Below are positions 18,353 through 26,613 of a stretch of DNA of 64,000 nt, piece after piece. How positions within the stretch are numbered: the first letter of the stretch is position 1; each line of letters starts with the position of its first letter. A model generated the notes under the pieces. It ran no database searches and was not told the origin of the DNA. It worked only from the letters and a program-made list of their open reading frames with translations. The translations under genes and the position numbers were made by a program. This stretch comes from Asanoa hainanensis (GTDB lineage: Bacteria > Actinomycetota > Actinomycetes > Mycobacteriales > Micromonosporaceae), in the NCBI RefSeq assembly GCF_900188485.1, contig NZ_FZPH01000014.1:186001-250000 (forward strand), in the 5' to 3' direction.

Positions 18353-18442
18353 ATGAACCGTCGTTACGTGGCCCCGCTGGGCTTCACCCTCGCCGCCCTC
18401 TGGGTGTTCGTGATCGCCATGCTCGTCAACAACACCAACTGA
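18353..18442 (+). CDS. 29-residue single-pass membrane peptide
   Basis: A short gene starting at ATG with GGAGAG 6 bases upstream. The peptide begins MNRRYVAPLGF, continues into one hydrophobic helix (TLAALWVFVIAMLV) and ends NNTN. A positive N-terminus, one transmembrane helix and a short polar tail are typical of bacterial membrane miniproteins. It sits alone between the acyltransferase and the convergent vWA gene, ending 3 bp before the latter. No function is assigned. The good ribosome site and clean hydrophobic core support it; its short length limits certainty. Confidence 0.6.
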   Translation: MNRRYVAPLGFTLAALWVFVIAMLVNNTN

Positions 18443-18445
18443 GAG

Positions 18446-19396
18446 TTAAGGCAACCGCGACGACCAGACGAGGCTCAGGCCCGCCGCGATCAGGCCGAAG
18501 AGCAGCGCGAAACCCGCGTACCAGTGGGTGACCTCGCGTGGCTCCACCCGGTGGCCGATCGAGCTGCCCATGTCCTCGTACACCCGCTTGAGCTCGGCCG
18601 CGCTCGCGGCCTCGTAGAAGAAACCACTCGTCGACTCGGCGAGCTGGGCCAGCGCCAGCCGGTCGACCGGCACCCGCTGGAGCTGGCCGCCGATGTCGAC
18701 CGTGCCGTTGTCGGTGCCGAACGCGATCGTCGACACCGGCACGTTCGCCGCCTGCGCCGCGCTGGCGGCCTCCTCCATCGGCCGGCCCGCCGTGCGGAAG
18801 CCGTCGGAGAGCAGCACGATCCGGGCCGGCGGCAGCTCGTTGGCACCGTCCGCCGGCACCGAGCGGATCGCGTCCAGCGACGTGAAGACCGCTTCACCCG
18901 TCGCGGTCGCCTCGGCCAGCGTCAGCCCGTCGATCGCCGCGCTGACCGCGGAGCGGTCCTTGGTCGGCGGCACCAGCACGTTGGCCGACTTCGCGAACGA
19001 CACCAGACCCAGGTTGTACGTCGGCGGCAGCTCCTGGACGAACTGCTTCGCCGCCACCTGCGCGGCCTCCAGGCGGGTCGGCGCCACGTCGCTGGCCTCC
19101 ATCGACAGCGACACGTCGATGGCCAGCATGATGGTCGCCCGCTCCAGCGGCAGCTCGCGGTCGATCGACGGCCGCGCCATCGCCAGCGCGAGCCCGAGCA
19201 GGCTCAGCAGCAGCGCCGCCGCCGAGACGTGCTTGCGCCAGCCGAGACCGCGCGGCGCCAGCGACTTGAGCAGCTCGACGTTGGTGAACCGGATCGCGTA
19301 GTCGCGCCGGCGCAGCTGACGCCAGACGTAGGCGCCGGCGACCAGGAGCACCGGCACGATGGCCAGCAGCCACCACGGTTGCAGGAAGCGGATCAT
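18446..19396 (-). CDS. vWA-domain membrane protein (BatA-like)
   Basis: A 316-residue protein with two N-terminal membrane segments (WWLLAIVPVLLVAGAYVW and VSAAALLLSLLGLALAMA), a vWA domain and a C-terminal membrane helix (YAGFALLFGLIAAGLSLVW). The MIDAS motif is complete (AIDVSLSM, then later Thr and an Asp in LLSDGF), so it should bind a divalent metal. It is the last gene of a MoxR-DUF58-vWA operon, an arrangement linked to chaperone-like or metal-insertion functions and envelope stress. Its start overlaps the DUF58 stop (ATGA). Confidence 0.93.
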   Translation of the reverse strand: MIRFLQPWWLLAIVPVLLVAGAYVWRQLRRRDYAIRFTNVELLKSLAPRGLGWRKHVSAAALLLSLLGLALAMARPSIDRELPLERATIMLAIDVSLSMEASDVAPTRLEAAQVAAKQFVQELPPTYNLGLVSFAKSANVLVPPTKDRSAVSAAIDGLTLAEATATGEAVFTSLDAIRSVPADGANELPPARIVLLSDGFRTAGRPMEEAASAAQAANVPVSTIAFGTDNGTVDIGGQLQRVPVDRLALAQLAESTSGFFYEAASAAELKRVYEDMGSSIGHRVEPREVTHWYAGFALLFGLIAAGLSLVWSSRLP

Positions 19397-20376
19397 CGTG
19401 TCGTACCCCGGGTGCGTGCGTGTCGCTGTGCGGCGACGAACCTGACGATGTCGAGGAGCCAGTCGGAGTCGGTACGCAGCCGCAGGTGCTGGGCACCCGC
19501 CGCGCGCAGTTCGTAGGCGATGGCGGAGCGTTGGGCCGCGGCACCGGACGCATAACGGGCGCGGAGCTTGGCGTCGCCCGTGTAGACCTCGTGCAGCGCG
19601 CCGGTCTCCGGGTCGGCGATCACCAGCACGCCGACGTCGGGCAGCTCGAGCTCGCGCGGGTCGACCACCTCGATCGCCAGCACGTCGTGCCGCACGGCCA
19701 GCTTGCGCAAGGGCCGGCCCCAGTCGGCCGGCGGCGCCATGAAGTCGGAGATCACCACGGCCAGACCCCGGCGGCGCGGTGGGCGGTTGAGCATGTCGAC
19801 CAGGGCGCCCAGGTCGGTCCGGCCCGGTTTGATGGGTGTACGCGCGATCGCGCGCAGCAGCCCCTGCGCCTCCTTGCGCCCGGGGCGGGCCGGCAGTCGC
19901 GCGGTGTGGCCGCCGCCGGTGCCGACGACCGCGCCGATCCGGTTGCCGGCCCGCACGGTCAGGTGGGTGACCGCCGCCGCGGCCGCCACGACCAGGTCGC
20001 TCTTGAGCATCTGCGCGGTGCCGAACGACAGGCTGGCCGACAGGTCGATGGCCAGCCAGGTCTCCAGCTCGCGGTCGGCCACGGTCTGCCGGGTGTGCGG
20101 CACAGTGGTCCGCGCGGTCACCGGCCAGTCCATCCGGCGCACGTCGTCGCCGGGCCGGTACTCCCGGGACTCGCCCGGCTCCGTGCCCGGACCCGGCAGC
20201 AGGCCGATGTAGTCGCCCTGGAGCAGCCCGTCCAGCTTGCGGGTGATCAGCAACTGGAGCCGGGACAGCACCTGCTCGGCCCGCGCGGTCGCCACGCCGC
20301 CGCCGGTGCCGGCCTGACCGGTGCCGGCGATCCGGGCTTCGCGCCCGGACCCGAGGCGGGGCGGGTCGACGGTCAC
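19393..20376 (-). CDS. DUF58 domain-containing protein
   Basis: A 327-residue protein with a GTG start overlapping the MoxR stop. The DUF58 signature is present: the YIGLLPGPGTEPGESREYRPGDDVRRMDW region, then a vWA-like fold starting LETWLAIDLSASLSFG. No membrane helix is evident, so it is likely cytoplasmic or peripheral. DUF58 proteins are near-constant partners of MoxR ATPases and vWA proteins and are thought to be delivered or remodelled by them. The first 30 residues are Gly/Ala-rich and weakly conserved; an internal start is possible. Confidence 0.93.
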   Translation of the reverse strand: MTVDPPRLGSGREARIAGTGQAGTGGGVATARAEQVLSRLQLLITRKLDGLLQGDYIGLLPGPGTEPGESREYRPGDDVRRMDWPVTARTTVPHTRQTVADRELETWLAIDLSASLSFGTAQMLKSDLVVAAAAAVTHLTVRAGNRIGAVVGTGGGHTARLPARPGRKEAQGLLRAIARTPIKPGRTDLGALVDMLNRPPRRRGLAVVISDFMAPPADWGRPLRKLAVRHDVLAIEVVDPRELELPDVGVLVIADPETGALHEVYTGDAKLRARYASGAAAQRSAIAYELRAAGAQHLRLRTDSDWLLDIVRFVAAQRHARTRGTTR

Positions 20377-21524
20377 GGCAGGCGGCCCGGCCAGGCGCCG
20401 GTGGTCTGCTGCGGCGGTTGCTGCGCCGGGCCAGGGGTCGGAGTGGCCTGCTGCCGCGGCGCGACCGACGGCATCGGCACCGCGGTCATCAGCCGCGCCA
20501 CGATGTGGTCGGCCGGCACGTCGTCGGCCAGCGCGTCGTAGCTGAGCACCAACCGGTGCCGCAGGATGTCCGGCGCGATGTCCTGCACGTCCTGCGGCAG
20601 CACGTAGTCGCGGCCGCGCAGCAGCGCCAGCGCTCGGGAGGCCCGGACGATGCCGAGCGAAGCCCGCGGCGAGGCGCCGTATTGAATCAGCTGCGCCAGG
20701 TCCGGCACCCCGGACTCGGCCGGGTTGCGGGTGGCCAGCACCAGCCGCACCGTGTAGTCGACCAGCGCGTTGTGCACGAACACGCCGTCGGCCTTGGCCT
20801 GCAGCGAGACCAGGTCGGACGGGCTGAACACGACGGCCGGCTCGGGCGGCTTGACGCCCATCCGGTAGACGATCTCGCGTTCCTCGGCGTCGGACGGGTA
20901 GCCGACCAGGATCTTCATCAGGAAGCGGTCGCGCTGCGCCTCGGGCAGCGGGTAGACGCCCTCCTGCTCGATCGGGTTCTGGGTGGCCATCACCAGGAAC
21001 GGGTTGGGCACCCGGTGGGTCTCGCCGCCGATCGACACCTGCTGCTCGGACATCACCTCGAGCAGGGCCGACTGCACCTTGGCCGGCGCCCGGTTGATCT
21101 CGTCGGCCAGCAGGAAGTTGACGAACACCGGCCCGAGCTCCACGTCGAACTTCTCGCTCGACTGGCGGTAGATCCGGGTGCCGACCAGGTCGGCGGGCAC
21201 CAGGTCGGGGGTGAACTGGACCCGGGCGAAGGTGCCGCCGACGACGGTCGCGAGCGTCTCGACGGCAAGGGTCTTCGCGACACCGGGTACGCCTTCGAGC
21301 AGGCAGTGGCCGCGGGCCAGGAGCGCGACGAACATCCGCTCGACCATCCGGTCCTGGCCGACGATCACCCGCTTGACCTCGAAGAGCGCCTTCTCGAGCA
21401 GCGTGGCGTCCTGGGCCGGGGTGGTCGCCGGCGGGTCACCCGGCTGCCCGCCGGTCGGCATGACCGGCCCGGCGCCGTTGGGGGCGTCGGGTTGCGGGGC
21501 GTCGGGTGCGGTCGGCTGGGCCAC
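20373..21524 (-). CDS. MoxR family AAA+ ATPase
   Basis: A 383-residue AAA+ ATPase with GTG start and GGAGGA 6 bases upstream. It has Walker A GVPGVAKT (the usual MoxR GxxGxxKT), Walker B VNFLLADEINRA, sensor motifs in MATQNPIEQEGVYPLPEAQRDRF, and a lid domain with LPQDVQDIAPDILRHRLVLSYDA. The N-terminal 40 and C-terminal 35 residues are Pro/Gln-rich and disordered. It heads the MoxR-DUF58-vWA operon. It differs clearly from the VMAP-associated ATPase at 5879-6898, so the window holds two unrelated MoxR systems. Confidence 0.95.
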   Translation of the reverse strand: MAQPTAPDAPQPDAPNGAGPVMPTGGQPGDPPATTPAQDATLLEKALFEVKRVIVGQDRMVERMFVALLARGHCLLEGVPGVAKTLAVETLATVVGGTFARVQFTPDLVPADLVGTRIYRQSSEKFDVELGPVFVNFLLADEINRAPAKVQSALLEVMSEQQVSIGGETHRVPNPFLVMATQNPIEQEGVYPLPEAQRDRFLMKILVGYPSDAEEREIVYRMGVKPPEPAVVFSPSDLVSLQAKADGVFVHNALVDYTVRLVLATRNPAESGVPDLAQLIQYGASPRASLGIVRASRALALLRGRDYVLPQDVQDIAPDILRHRLVLSYDALADDVPADHIVARLMTAVPMPSVAPRQQATPTPGPAQQPPQQTTGAWPGRLP

Positions 21525-21696
21525 GGGTCCTCCACAGTCGCGTCTCGTGTCGGCGGCGCTCGGTCACATCATGAGGTGCGAACCTGGGAGCGCGGTACAA
21601 GCCTTCCATGCCGACCGGCGCGGCGTGCGCGCAGAACCGGATTCGGCTCACGGCGACGTCCCGGGATACACGGGTAGACAAAGAGGGGAACGTCAC

Positions 21697-21774
21697 GTGT
21701 ACGATTCCTCCACGCCGGGCGACTTCCCCCGTGGTCGCCCGGCCCTAACTCTCTTCGCGCCAGCCGTAGACTGA
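21697..21774 (+). CDS. Possible 25-residue leader peptide
   Basis: A short frame beginning GTG TAC GAT TCC with GAGGGG 8 bases upstream and stopping 5 bp before the next gene's GTG. The peptide would read MYDSSTPGDFPRGRPALTLFAPAVD. It could be a real small gene, or merely part of the leader of the downstream gene. The evidence is only the ribosome-site spacing and position. Confidence 0.25.
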   Translation: MYDSSTPGDFPRGRPALTLFAPAVD

Positions 21775-21779
21775 GTCCG

Positions 21780-21977
21780 GTGGACGCCGAGATCGAGCCT
21801 GTTTGCTCCGCCAAAGGCTGCCGGCGTGAGGCGCTTTACGAGGTCCGCTGGAACAACCCGAAGATCCATCCGCCCGAGCGGCGCAAGGTCTGGCTCGCCT
21901 GCGAGGAGCACCGCGAGAGCCTGGCCGATTTTCTCGACCGTCGCGGCTTCCTCCGTGAGGTGGCGCCCTTCCGGTGA
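21780..21977 (+). CDS. Small cysteine-containing protein, putative metal-binding
   Basis: A 65-residue protein with GTG start. It has CSAKGCRREA (CxxxxC) early and WLACEEHRESLADFLDRRGF late, a C..C...C..H arrangement compatible with a small zinc site. Lengths and motifs like this are widespread in actinobacteria and usually precede PH-domain membrane proteins, as here (18 bp to the next gene). No membrane segment or signal peptide is seen. Function is unknown. Confidence 0.7.
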   Translation: MDAEIEPVCSAKGCRREALYEVRWNNPKIHPPERRKVWLACEEHRESLADFLDRRGFLREVAPFR

Positions 21978-21995
21978 TCCCCTACCCTCATAGGG

Positions 21996-22508
21996 GTGGA
22001 TATCGCCGCTGCCGGGCCGACCAGCCCCCTGGAGCCCTGGCCCGACACCGTCGACTGGCAGCCGGTCTCGCGTGACCTGATCTGGGTCGAGCTGATCCGG
22101 TGGGGCGCGATGGCGGCCATGCTGCTGGTGCCGCTCGGCATCCTCTGGGGCATCTTCGGCCTCTGGCCGCTCGGGCTGGCCTTCGGCGCCGTCCTGGTGC
22201 TGATGCTGTGGCGGTTCTGGTCGATCTTCAGAGCGGTGCGCGCCTGGGGGTACGCCGAGCGCGACCACGACCTGCTGGTGCGCCACGGGCTGGTGGTCCG
22301 GCGGTTGTCGATCGTGCCGTACGCGCGGATGCAGTTCGTCGACGTCAGCGCCGGCCCGCTGGAGCGCGTCTTCGACCTGGCCACCGTGCAGCTGCACACC
22401 GCCGCCGCGGCGAGCGACGCCCGGGTGCCGGGCCTGCGCCCCGCCGAGGCGTCCCGGCTGCGTGACCGGCTGACCGCGCTCGGCGAAGACCGGGCCGAAG
22501 GGCTGTAG
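21996..22508 (+). CDS. PH domain-containing membrane protein
   Basis: A 170-residue protein starting with GTG. Two membrane helices (MAAMLLVPLGILWGIFGLWPLGLAFGAVLVLML, about 35-70) precede a bacterial PH-like (bPH_2) domain with the signature RHGLVVRRLSIVPYARMQFVDVSAGPLERVFDLATVQLHTA. The start is 18 bp after the small protein and the stop 4 bp before the next PH protein, so the three form an operon. Paired small and large PH-domain proteins of this kind (YdbS/YdbT type) act at the membrane and have been linked to antimicrobial tolerance in other bacteria; the role here is inferred. Confidence 0.88.
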   Translation: MDIAAAGPTSPLEPWPDTVDWQPVSRDLIWVELIRWGAMAAMLLVPLGILWGIFGLWPLGLAFGAVLVLMLWRFWSIFRAVRAWGYAERDHDLLVRHGLVVRRLSIVPYARMQFVDVSAGPLERVFDLATVQLHTAAAASDARVPGLRPAEASRLRDRLTALGEDRAEGL

Positions 22509-22512
22509 GGCG

Positions 22513-23898
22513 GTGGTCATCGACGAACCGCGGCGCCGGCTCCACCCCCTGAGCCCGTTGCTGCGCAGCGCCAAGGCGCTCGTGGTGATCGTCGTGGCAC
22601 TGTCCTGGCAGACGCTGGGCCAGGTCGGCATCGGCTGGTTCGCCCTGATGGTGCTGGTGCTGCTCGTCGGCGCGATCATCATGTCGGTGGTGAGCTGGTA
22701 CAACACCGGCTACCACGTGGTCGGCCACGAGCTTCGGGTCTATGAGGGCCTGCTGTGGCGGCGCACCCGGGCGATCCCGCTGGAGCGGCTCCAGTCCGTC
22801 GAGGTGGTCCGGCCGCTGTTGGCCCAGCTCACCGGGCTCGCCGAGCTTCGGCTCGAGGTGGTCGGCGGCGGGAAGACCGAGGCGCCGCTGGCCTACCTGT
22901 CTTTGGCGGACGCGGCGGCCCTGCGGGACCGGCTGTTGGCGATCGCGGGGCGGCCGGTGGCGCCGGCCGACGGTGCGACCGAGGTCGCCGGTGTGGCGCC
23001 GGTGCGCGTACCCGGTGATGGTCCGTTGCTCCTCGCCGTGCAGAACCGGGACCTGGTGATCAGCCAGCTCCTCACCCCGCAGGCCCTGTCGTTGCCAATC
23101 GGTGTGGCGTTCGTCGTGCTGCAGTTCGGGTTCGACCCGTCCTGGTCGTTCATCGGCGTGGCGAGCACGCTGACCGCGATCGCCGGTGTGCTGCTGCAGC
23201 CGGTCCGGCGGATCCTGAGCGACTGGAACTTCCGGCTGTCGCGCGACGACACGGCCCTGCGGCTGCGGTTCGGGCTGGTCGAGACCCGTTCGCAGACCGT
23301 GCCGGTCGACCGGGTGCAGGGGGTGACCGCGACCTGGCCGCTGCTCTGGCGCTCCCAGGGCTGGCTGCGGCTGACCCTCGACGTCGCCGGCGTGGCCGGC
23401 CAGGACAACGGCAACGGCAACGAGACAGACCGATTGCTTCCGGTGGGTACGGCCGACGTGGCCGAGCGGGTGGCCGCGTCGGTGCTGCCCGGCGTGGTGC
23501 TCGGCGCGCTGACGTTCCAGCCGCCACCGGAACGGACGCGCTGGTTCCACCCGCTGGCCCGGCCCAAGCTCGGCGTGGCGCTGACGGACAAGATCGTCGC
23601 GACGCGGGAGGGGCTGCTGACCCGGACTGTGATGATGGTCCCGTTTGCCCGGATCCAGAGCGTCCGGGTGGTCCAGGGCCCGCTGCAACGCCTGCTCGGT
23701 GTCGCCACCGTCTACGCGGACACGGCGCGGGGGCGCTCGGCGGCGCTGCGCGACCGGGACCTGGCCGAGGCCTGGTGGCTGGCCGCCGAGCTCGCCGAGC
23801 GCGGGCGGGTGGCCCGGTTGGCGGCTCCGGACCGCGGCCCGGTGGTGGTTCCGGCACCGGCGCTGGACCCGGGGACCGCCCCGCTGCCCAGCACATGA
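22513..23898 (+). CDS. Multi-copy PH domain membrane protein (YdbT-like)
   Basis: A 461-residue membrane protein with three bPH_2 units. Unit 1 follows a helix pair (about 22-60) and has RTRAIPLERLQSVEVVRPLLAQLTGLAELRLEV. Unit 2 has ETRSQTVPVDRVQGVTATWPLLWRSQGWLRLTLDVAG, and unit 3 has LTRTVMMVPFARIQSVRVVQGPLQRLLGVATVYADTARG. Further hydrophobic segments lie near 190-235. The repeated 'PLxRLQSV...LxxLxGxAxLxLxxA' pattern is the family hallmark. It pairs with the upstream single-PH protein. Its C-terminus is a short disordered Pro/Ala tail. Confidence 0.9.
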   Translation: MVIDEPRRRLHPLSPLLRSAKALVVIVVALSWQTLGQVGIGWFALMVLVLLVGAIIMSVVSWYNTGYHVVGHELRVYEGLLWRRTRAIPLERLQSVEVVRPLLAQLTGLAELRLEVVGGGKTEAPLAYLSLADAAALRDRLLAIAGRPVAPADGATEVAGVAPVRVPGDGPLLLAVQNRDLVISQLLTPQALSLPIGVAFVVLQFGFDPSWSFIGVASTLTAIAGVLLQPVRRILSDWNFRLSRDDTALRLRFGLVETRSQTVPVDRVQGVTATWPLLWRSQGWLRLTLDVAGVAGQDNGNGNETDRLLPVGTADVAERVAASVLPGVVLGALTFQPPPERTRWFHPLARPKLGVALTDKIVATREGLLTRTVMMVPFARIQSVRVVQGPLQRLLGVATVYADTARGRSAALRDRDLAEAWWLAAELAERGRVARLAAPDRGPVVVPAPALDPGTAPLPST

Positions 23899-23973
23899 GC
23901 AGCCCATCCATGGTTATCCACAGGTTGGCGGGGCTCGTAGCCTGAGCGTTGCGGAGCGCCTACTCTGTGGGTC

Positions 23974-24393
23974 ATGGAGCAGCAAACGGAAGCGCCCTTC
24001 GCGCCGGGCTTGAGCGCGCGGGTGGAGCTGACCGTCACCGACTCCGACACCGCGCAGGCGCTCGGCTCCGGCGACGTGCCGGTGCTCGCGACGCCGCGGG
24101 TGCTCGCGTTGGTCGAGGCCGCGACCGTCGCCGCGACGGCGACCCGCATGCCGACCGGCATGACCACGGTGGGCACGCGGGTCGAGCTCGACCACCGACT
24201 ACCGACAGCGATCGGCCGCACGGTGTTCGCGGTGGCGCAACTGGCCAAAGTCGACGGTCGCAAGCTCCTCTTCGAGGTCACCGTCACCGACGGCCCGGGC
24301 CGCGAGGGCACGGCGATCGTCGCCGAGGGCCGGGTCGAGCGGATCTTCCTCGACCGGAGCCGGTTCGTCGAGCGGGCCGTCGACGGCTCATGA
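23974..24393 (+). CDS. Hot-dog thioesterase (FlK-like)
   Basis: A 139-residue single hot-dog fold protein. LATPRVLALVEAAT, MTTVGTRVELDH and AQLAKVDGRKLLFEVTVTD match the FlK/fluoroacetyl-CoA thioesterase group, where a Thr, a Glu (in LVEAAT) and a His (in ELDH) form the catalytic set. It probably hydrolyses a small acyl-CoA; fluoroacetyl-CoA specificity is not implied. The stop overlaps the start of the metallo-hydrolase (ATGA), suggesting a joint step. The ATG at 23974 follows a 75-bp gap and is the only good start. Confidence 0.82.
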   Translation: MEQQTEAPFAPGLSARVELTVTDSDTAQALGSGDVPVLATPRVLALVEAATVAATATRMPTGMTTVGTRVELDHRLPTAIGRTVFAVAQLAKVDGRKLLFEVTVTDGPGREGTAIVAEGRVERIFLDRSRFVERAVDGS

Positions 24394-25277
24394 GCTCGTC
24401 CACACCGGCGTTCGTCGAGATCGCCGACCGGGTCTTCGTGCTGCGCTACCCGGTGTTCGACGTCAACGTGACGCTGGTGGTCGGTGACGAGGCCGCCGTG
24501 CTGGTCGACACGCTGTCGACGGGCGCGCAGGCCGCCGAGCTGCTGGCCGCGGCGCGGCGGGTGACGCGCGCGCCGTGGGCCATCGTCAACACGCACCACC
24601 ACTTCGACCACGCGTTCGGCAACGCGACGTTGGCCCGGCAGGAGCCGGCGGGCGACTCGTTCCCGACCTTCGGCGACCCCGGCGCCGACGCGGCCGCGCA
24701 CACCCGGATCTGGGCGCACGAGGAGACCGCGCGCTTGCTCGGCCACGAGGAGACGGCCCGCCGCACCGCCTGGGAAGCCGTCCGCGCGGGTTCCCATCCG
24801 GAGCTGGCCGACGAGGTGGCCCGCGTGGCCGTGCTGCCGCCCAACGAGATCGTCCTGACCGAGGCCGCGCTCGACCTGGGTGGGCGCGTCGTCGTGCTGT
24901 CCCACTTCGGTCGCGGGCACACGGCCGGCGACCTGGTCGCGCACGTCCCCGACGCCGACGTCGTGATCGCCGGTGACCTGGTCGAGGAGAGCGGGCCACC
25001 CGATTTCGGCGACGCGTACCCGCTGGAATGGCCCGGCACGGTCGCGGCGCTGCTGCGGCTCACCACGCCGGAGACGGTGGTGGTGCCGGGGCACGGCGCA
25101 CCGGTCGGCCAGGGCTTCGTCACGGGCCAGCACGAGGAGCTCACGGAACTCGAGTGGTTGATCCGCAACGGTCACGCCGAGCGGGCCCGGGTCGACGACC
25201 TGGCCCGCCGCGCCCCGTTCGGCGCGGCGGCCCACGTGGCTGTCAAGCGCGCCTACACGCTGCTCGACGGGGAGTGA
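24390..25277 (+). CDS. Metallo-beta-lactamase fold hydrolase
   Basis: A 295-residue metallo-hydrolase starting in the overlap with the thioesterase. It has HHHFDH (HxHxDH) in NTHHHFDHAFGN, a later His in GRGHTAGD, an Asp in VIAGDLVEE, and a final His in VVPGHGAP, a full two-metal set as in glyoxalase II-like enzymes. No signal peptide is seen, so it is cytoplasmic. The coupled thioesterase suggests action on a thioester or an acyl-derived product. The substrate is not known. Confidence 0.9.
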   Translation: MSSSTPAFVEIADRVFVLRYPVFDVNVTLVVGDEAAVLVDTLSTGAQAAELLAAARRVTRAPWAIVNTHHHFDHAFGNATLARQEPAGDSFPTFGDPGADAAAHTRIWAHEETARLLGHEETARRTAWEAVRAGSHPELADEVARVAVLPPNEIVLTEAALDLGGRVVVLSHFGRGHTAGDLVAHVPDADVVIAGDLVEESGPPDFGDAYPLEWPGTVAALLRLTTPETVVVPGHGAPVGQGFVTGQHEELTELEWLIRNGHAERARVDDLARRAPFGAAAHVAVKRAYTLLDGE

Positions 25278-25305
25278 AGGGGAGCGCCCCGGCGCCCCCC
25301 TTCAC
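25274..25305. terminator. Bidirectional hairpin terminator
   Basis: A 15-bp inverted repeat with one mismatch around a 2-nt loop: GTGAAGGGGAGCGCC against GGCGCCCCCCTTCAC. It overlaps the stop region of the metallo-hydrolase and sits 5 bp beyond the end of the convergent LPMO gene. It lacks a T-tract, as is usual in high-GC actinobacteria. Confidence 0.75.
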
Positions 25306-25310
25306 GCACG

Positions 25311-26411
25311 TCACGAACCGACGCAGGTGACCGCCGGCAGCGTGTTGGTGCCGCTGTGCGTGCCGAGGAACCCGAACGTCGTCCGGCCGTTCGGCGCGAC
25401 CGAGCCGTTCCAGCTCGCGTTGCGTACGGTCACGTTCGTCCCCGAGACCGTCGACGTGCCGTTCCAGACCTGCGCGAGCGTCTGCCCGGACGGCCAGGCC
25501 CACGAGGCGGTCCAGCCGCCGTACGTCCGCGTGCTGTGGTTCATGATCTCGACCTCGGCCTGGAAGCCGCCGTTCCACGAACCGATGATCTTGTAGACCG
25601 CCATGCAGTCGCCGCTCGGTGCGGGCGTGGTCGGCCCAGCGGTCGGGGTCGGCGTGGGGCCCGTTGTCGGCGTGGGGCCGCCCGGGTCGGTCGGGTTCTC
25701 GCTGCCCGGGCCGACGCCGGTGACCTGCCCGTTGCCGCCGTCGAAGGTGACGTCCGAGCAGCCGAAGAAGTTCTCGTTGCTGTCGGAGCGCACCCAGCGC
25801 GAGTAGATCAGGTGCCGCCCGCTCTTGTTGGACGGCAGGTTGCCGCTGAAGTAGTAGTGCCCCTCGTTGGTGCCCGGTCCACCGTTCTGCGGCGGGTTGG
25901 TCACCGTGAGGAACGGCGTCGACTCCAGGTCGTTCCAGGCCAGCGCCCGGGTCGGGCTCCAGCTGTCCTTGGTCACGTAGAAGTAGAACGTGCCCGGGTG
26001 GTGTGCCCAGTTGCTGTACTTGAAGTCGAACCGCGCGCCGGCCGTCAGGTGGGTCAACGGCCAGTCGTTGCGGGCCTGGTTGTACGCGGCGAAGGTGGCG
26101 TTGCCGCCGCTGCACAGCTGACCGTCGGCGATGAGGCCGACCGTCCGGCCGGCGGCGTCCGAGCGCAGCACGCTGAACCAGTTGTAGAGCGGGTTCGTCC
26201 CGCCCTGCTGGACGGCCGCGGTGCAGGCCGGGTTGTGCGGCTGGATGTCGCCCTGCTGCGACAGGCCGTCCTTCCAGCACAGGAACGTGCGGCTGCCCGG
26301 TGACATCGGCGTGCCGTGTCCCTGGGCGGGCAGCTGGCTGACCACCGACACGAGGCCGGCGGCGAGCATGGCGGCGGCACCGAACACCGCGGCCCTGCGG
26401 ATGAGTCTCAC
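25311..26411 (-). CDS. Secreted AA10 lytic polysaccharide monooxygenase with CBM2
   Basis: A 366-residue secreted enzyme; GTG start with GAGGAG 7 bases upstream. The signal peptide (1-31) ends ...PAQG so that His32 becomes the mature N-terminus, one arm of the copper histidine brace. The second brace His is His138 in YSNWAHHPG. The pattern SPGSRTFLCW, NPLYNWFSVL, WNDLE..., VRSDSNENFFGCSDVTFDGGNGQVTG matches the cellulose-active C1-oxidising group. A Thr/Pro linker (about 245-275) leads to a C-terminal CBM2 with conserved Trp residues. It oxidatively cleaves cellulose outside the cell. It is convergent with the metallo-hydrolase and divergent from the sugar kinase. Confidence 0.95.
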   Translation of the reverse strand: MRLIRRAAVFGAAAMLAAGLVSVVSQLPAQGHGTPMSPGSRTFLCWKDGLSQQGDIQPHNPACTAAVQQGGTNPLYNWFSVLRSDAAGRTVGLIADGQLCSGGNATFAAYNQARNDWPLTHLTAGARFDFKYSNWAHHPGTFYFYVTKDSWSPTRALAWNDLESTPFLTVTNPPQNGGPGTNEGHYYFSGNLPSNKSGRHLIYSRWVRSDSNENFFGCSDVTFDGGNGQVTGVGPGSENPTDPGGPTPTTGPTPTPTAGPTTPAPSGDCMAVYKIIGSWNGGFQAEVEIMNHSTRTYGGWTASWAWPSGQTLAQVWNGTSTVSGTNVTVRNASWNGSVAPNGRTTFGFLGTHSGTNTLPAVTCVGS

Positions 26412-26613
26412 GGGATTGCTCCTCGGGGAGTCGGCGCGTCTGGCGCGCCGGAGTCGACTCGGGGAGCGCGGGCTCGCGAGCATGCCGCGGCGCGCGCTGA
26501 CCCACCTGTGCACCCGTGTGGTGGGCGGCGCCATCCGCGTGTATTGCCCGGCGTGAATATCGGACCACGACGGGGGGTACGCCGGCAAGGGCGGGCTTGC
26601 GAAGATGCACCCC

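Noticed and set aside
26442-26460. GGCGCGCC and GAGTCGACTC palindromes between LPMO and kinase.
   Set aside because: Short GC-rich palindromes are expected by chance in such DNA; no further sign of regulation.
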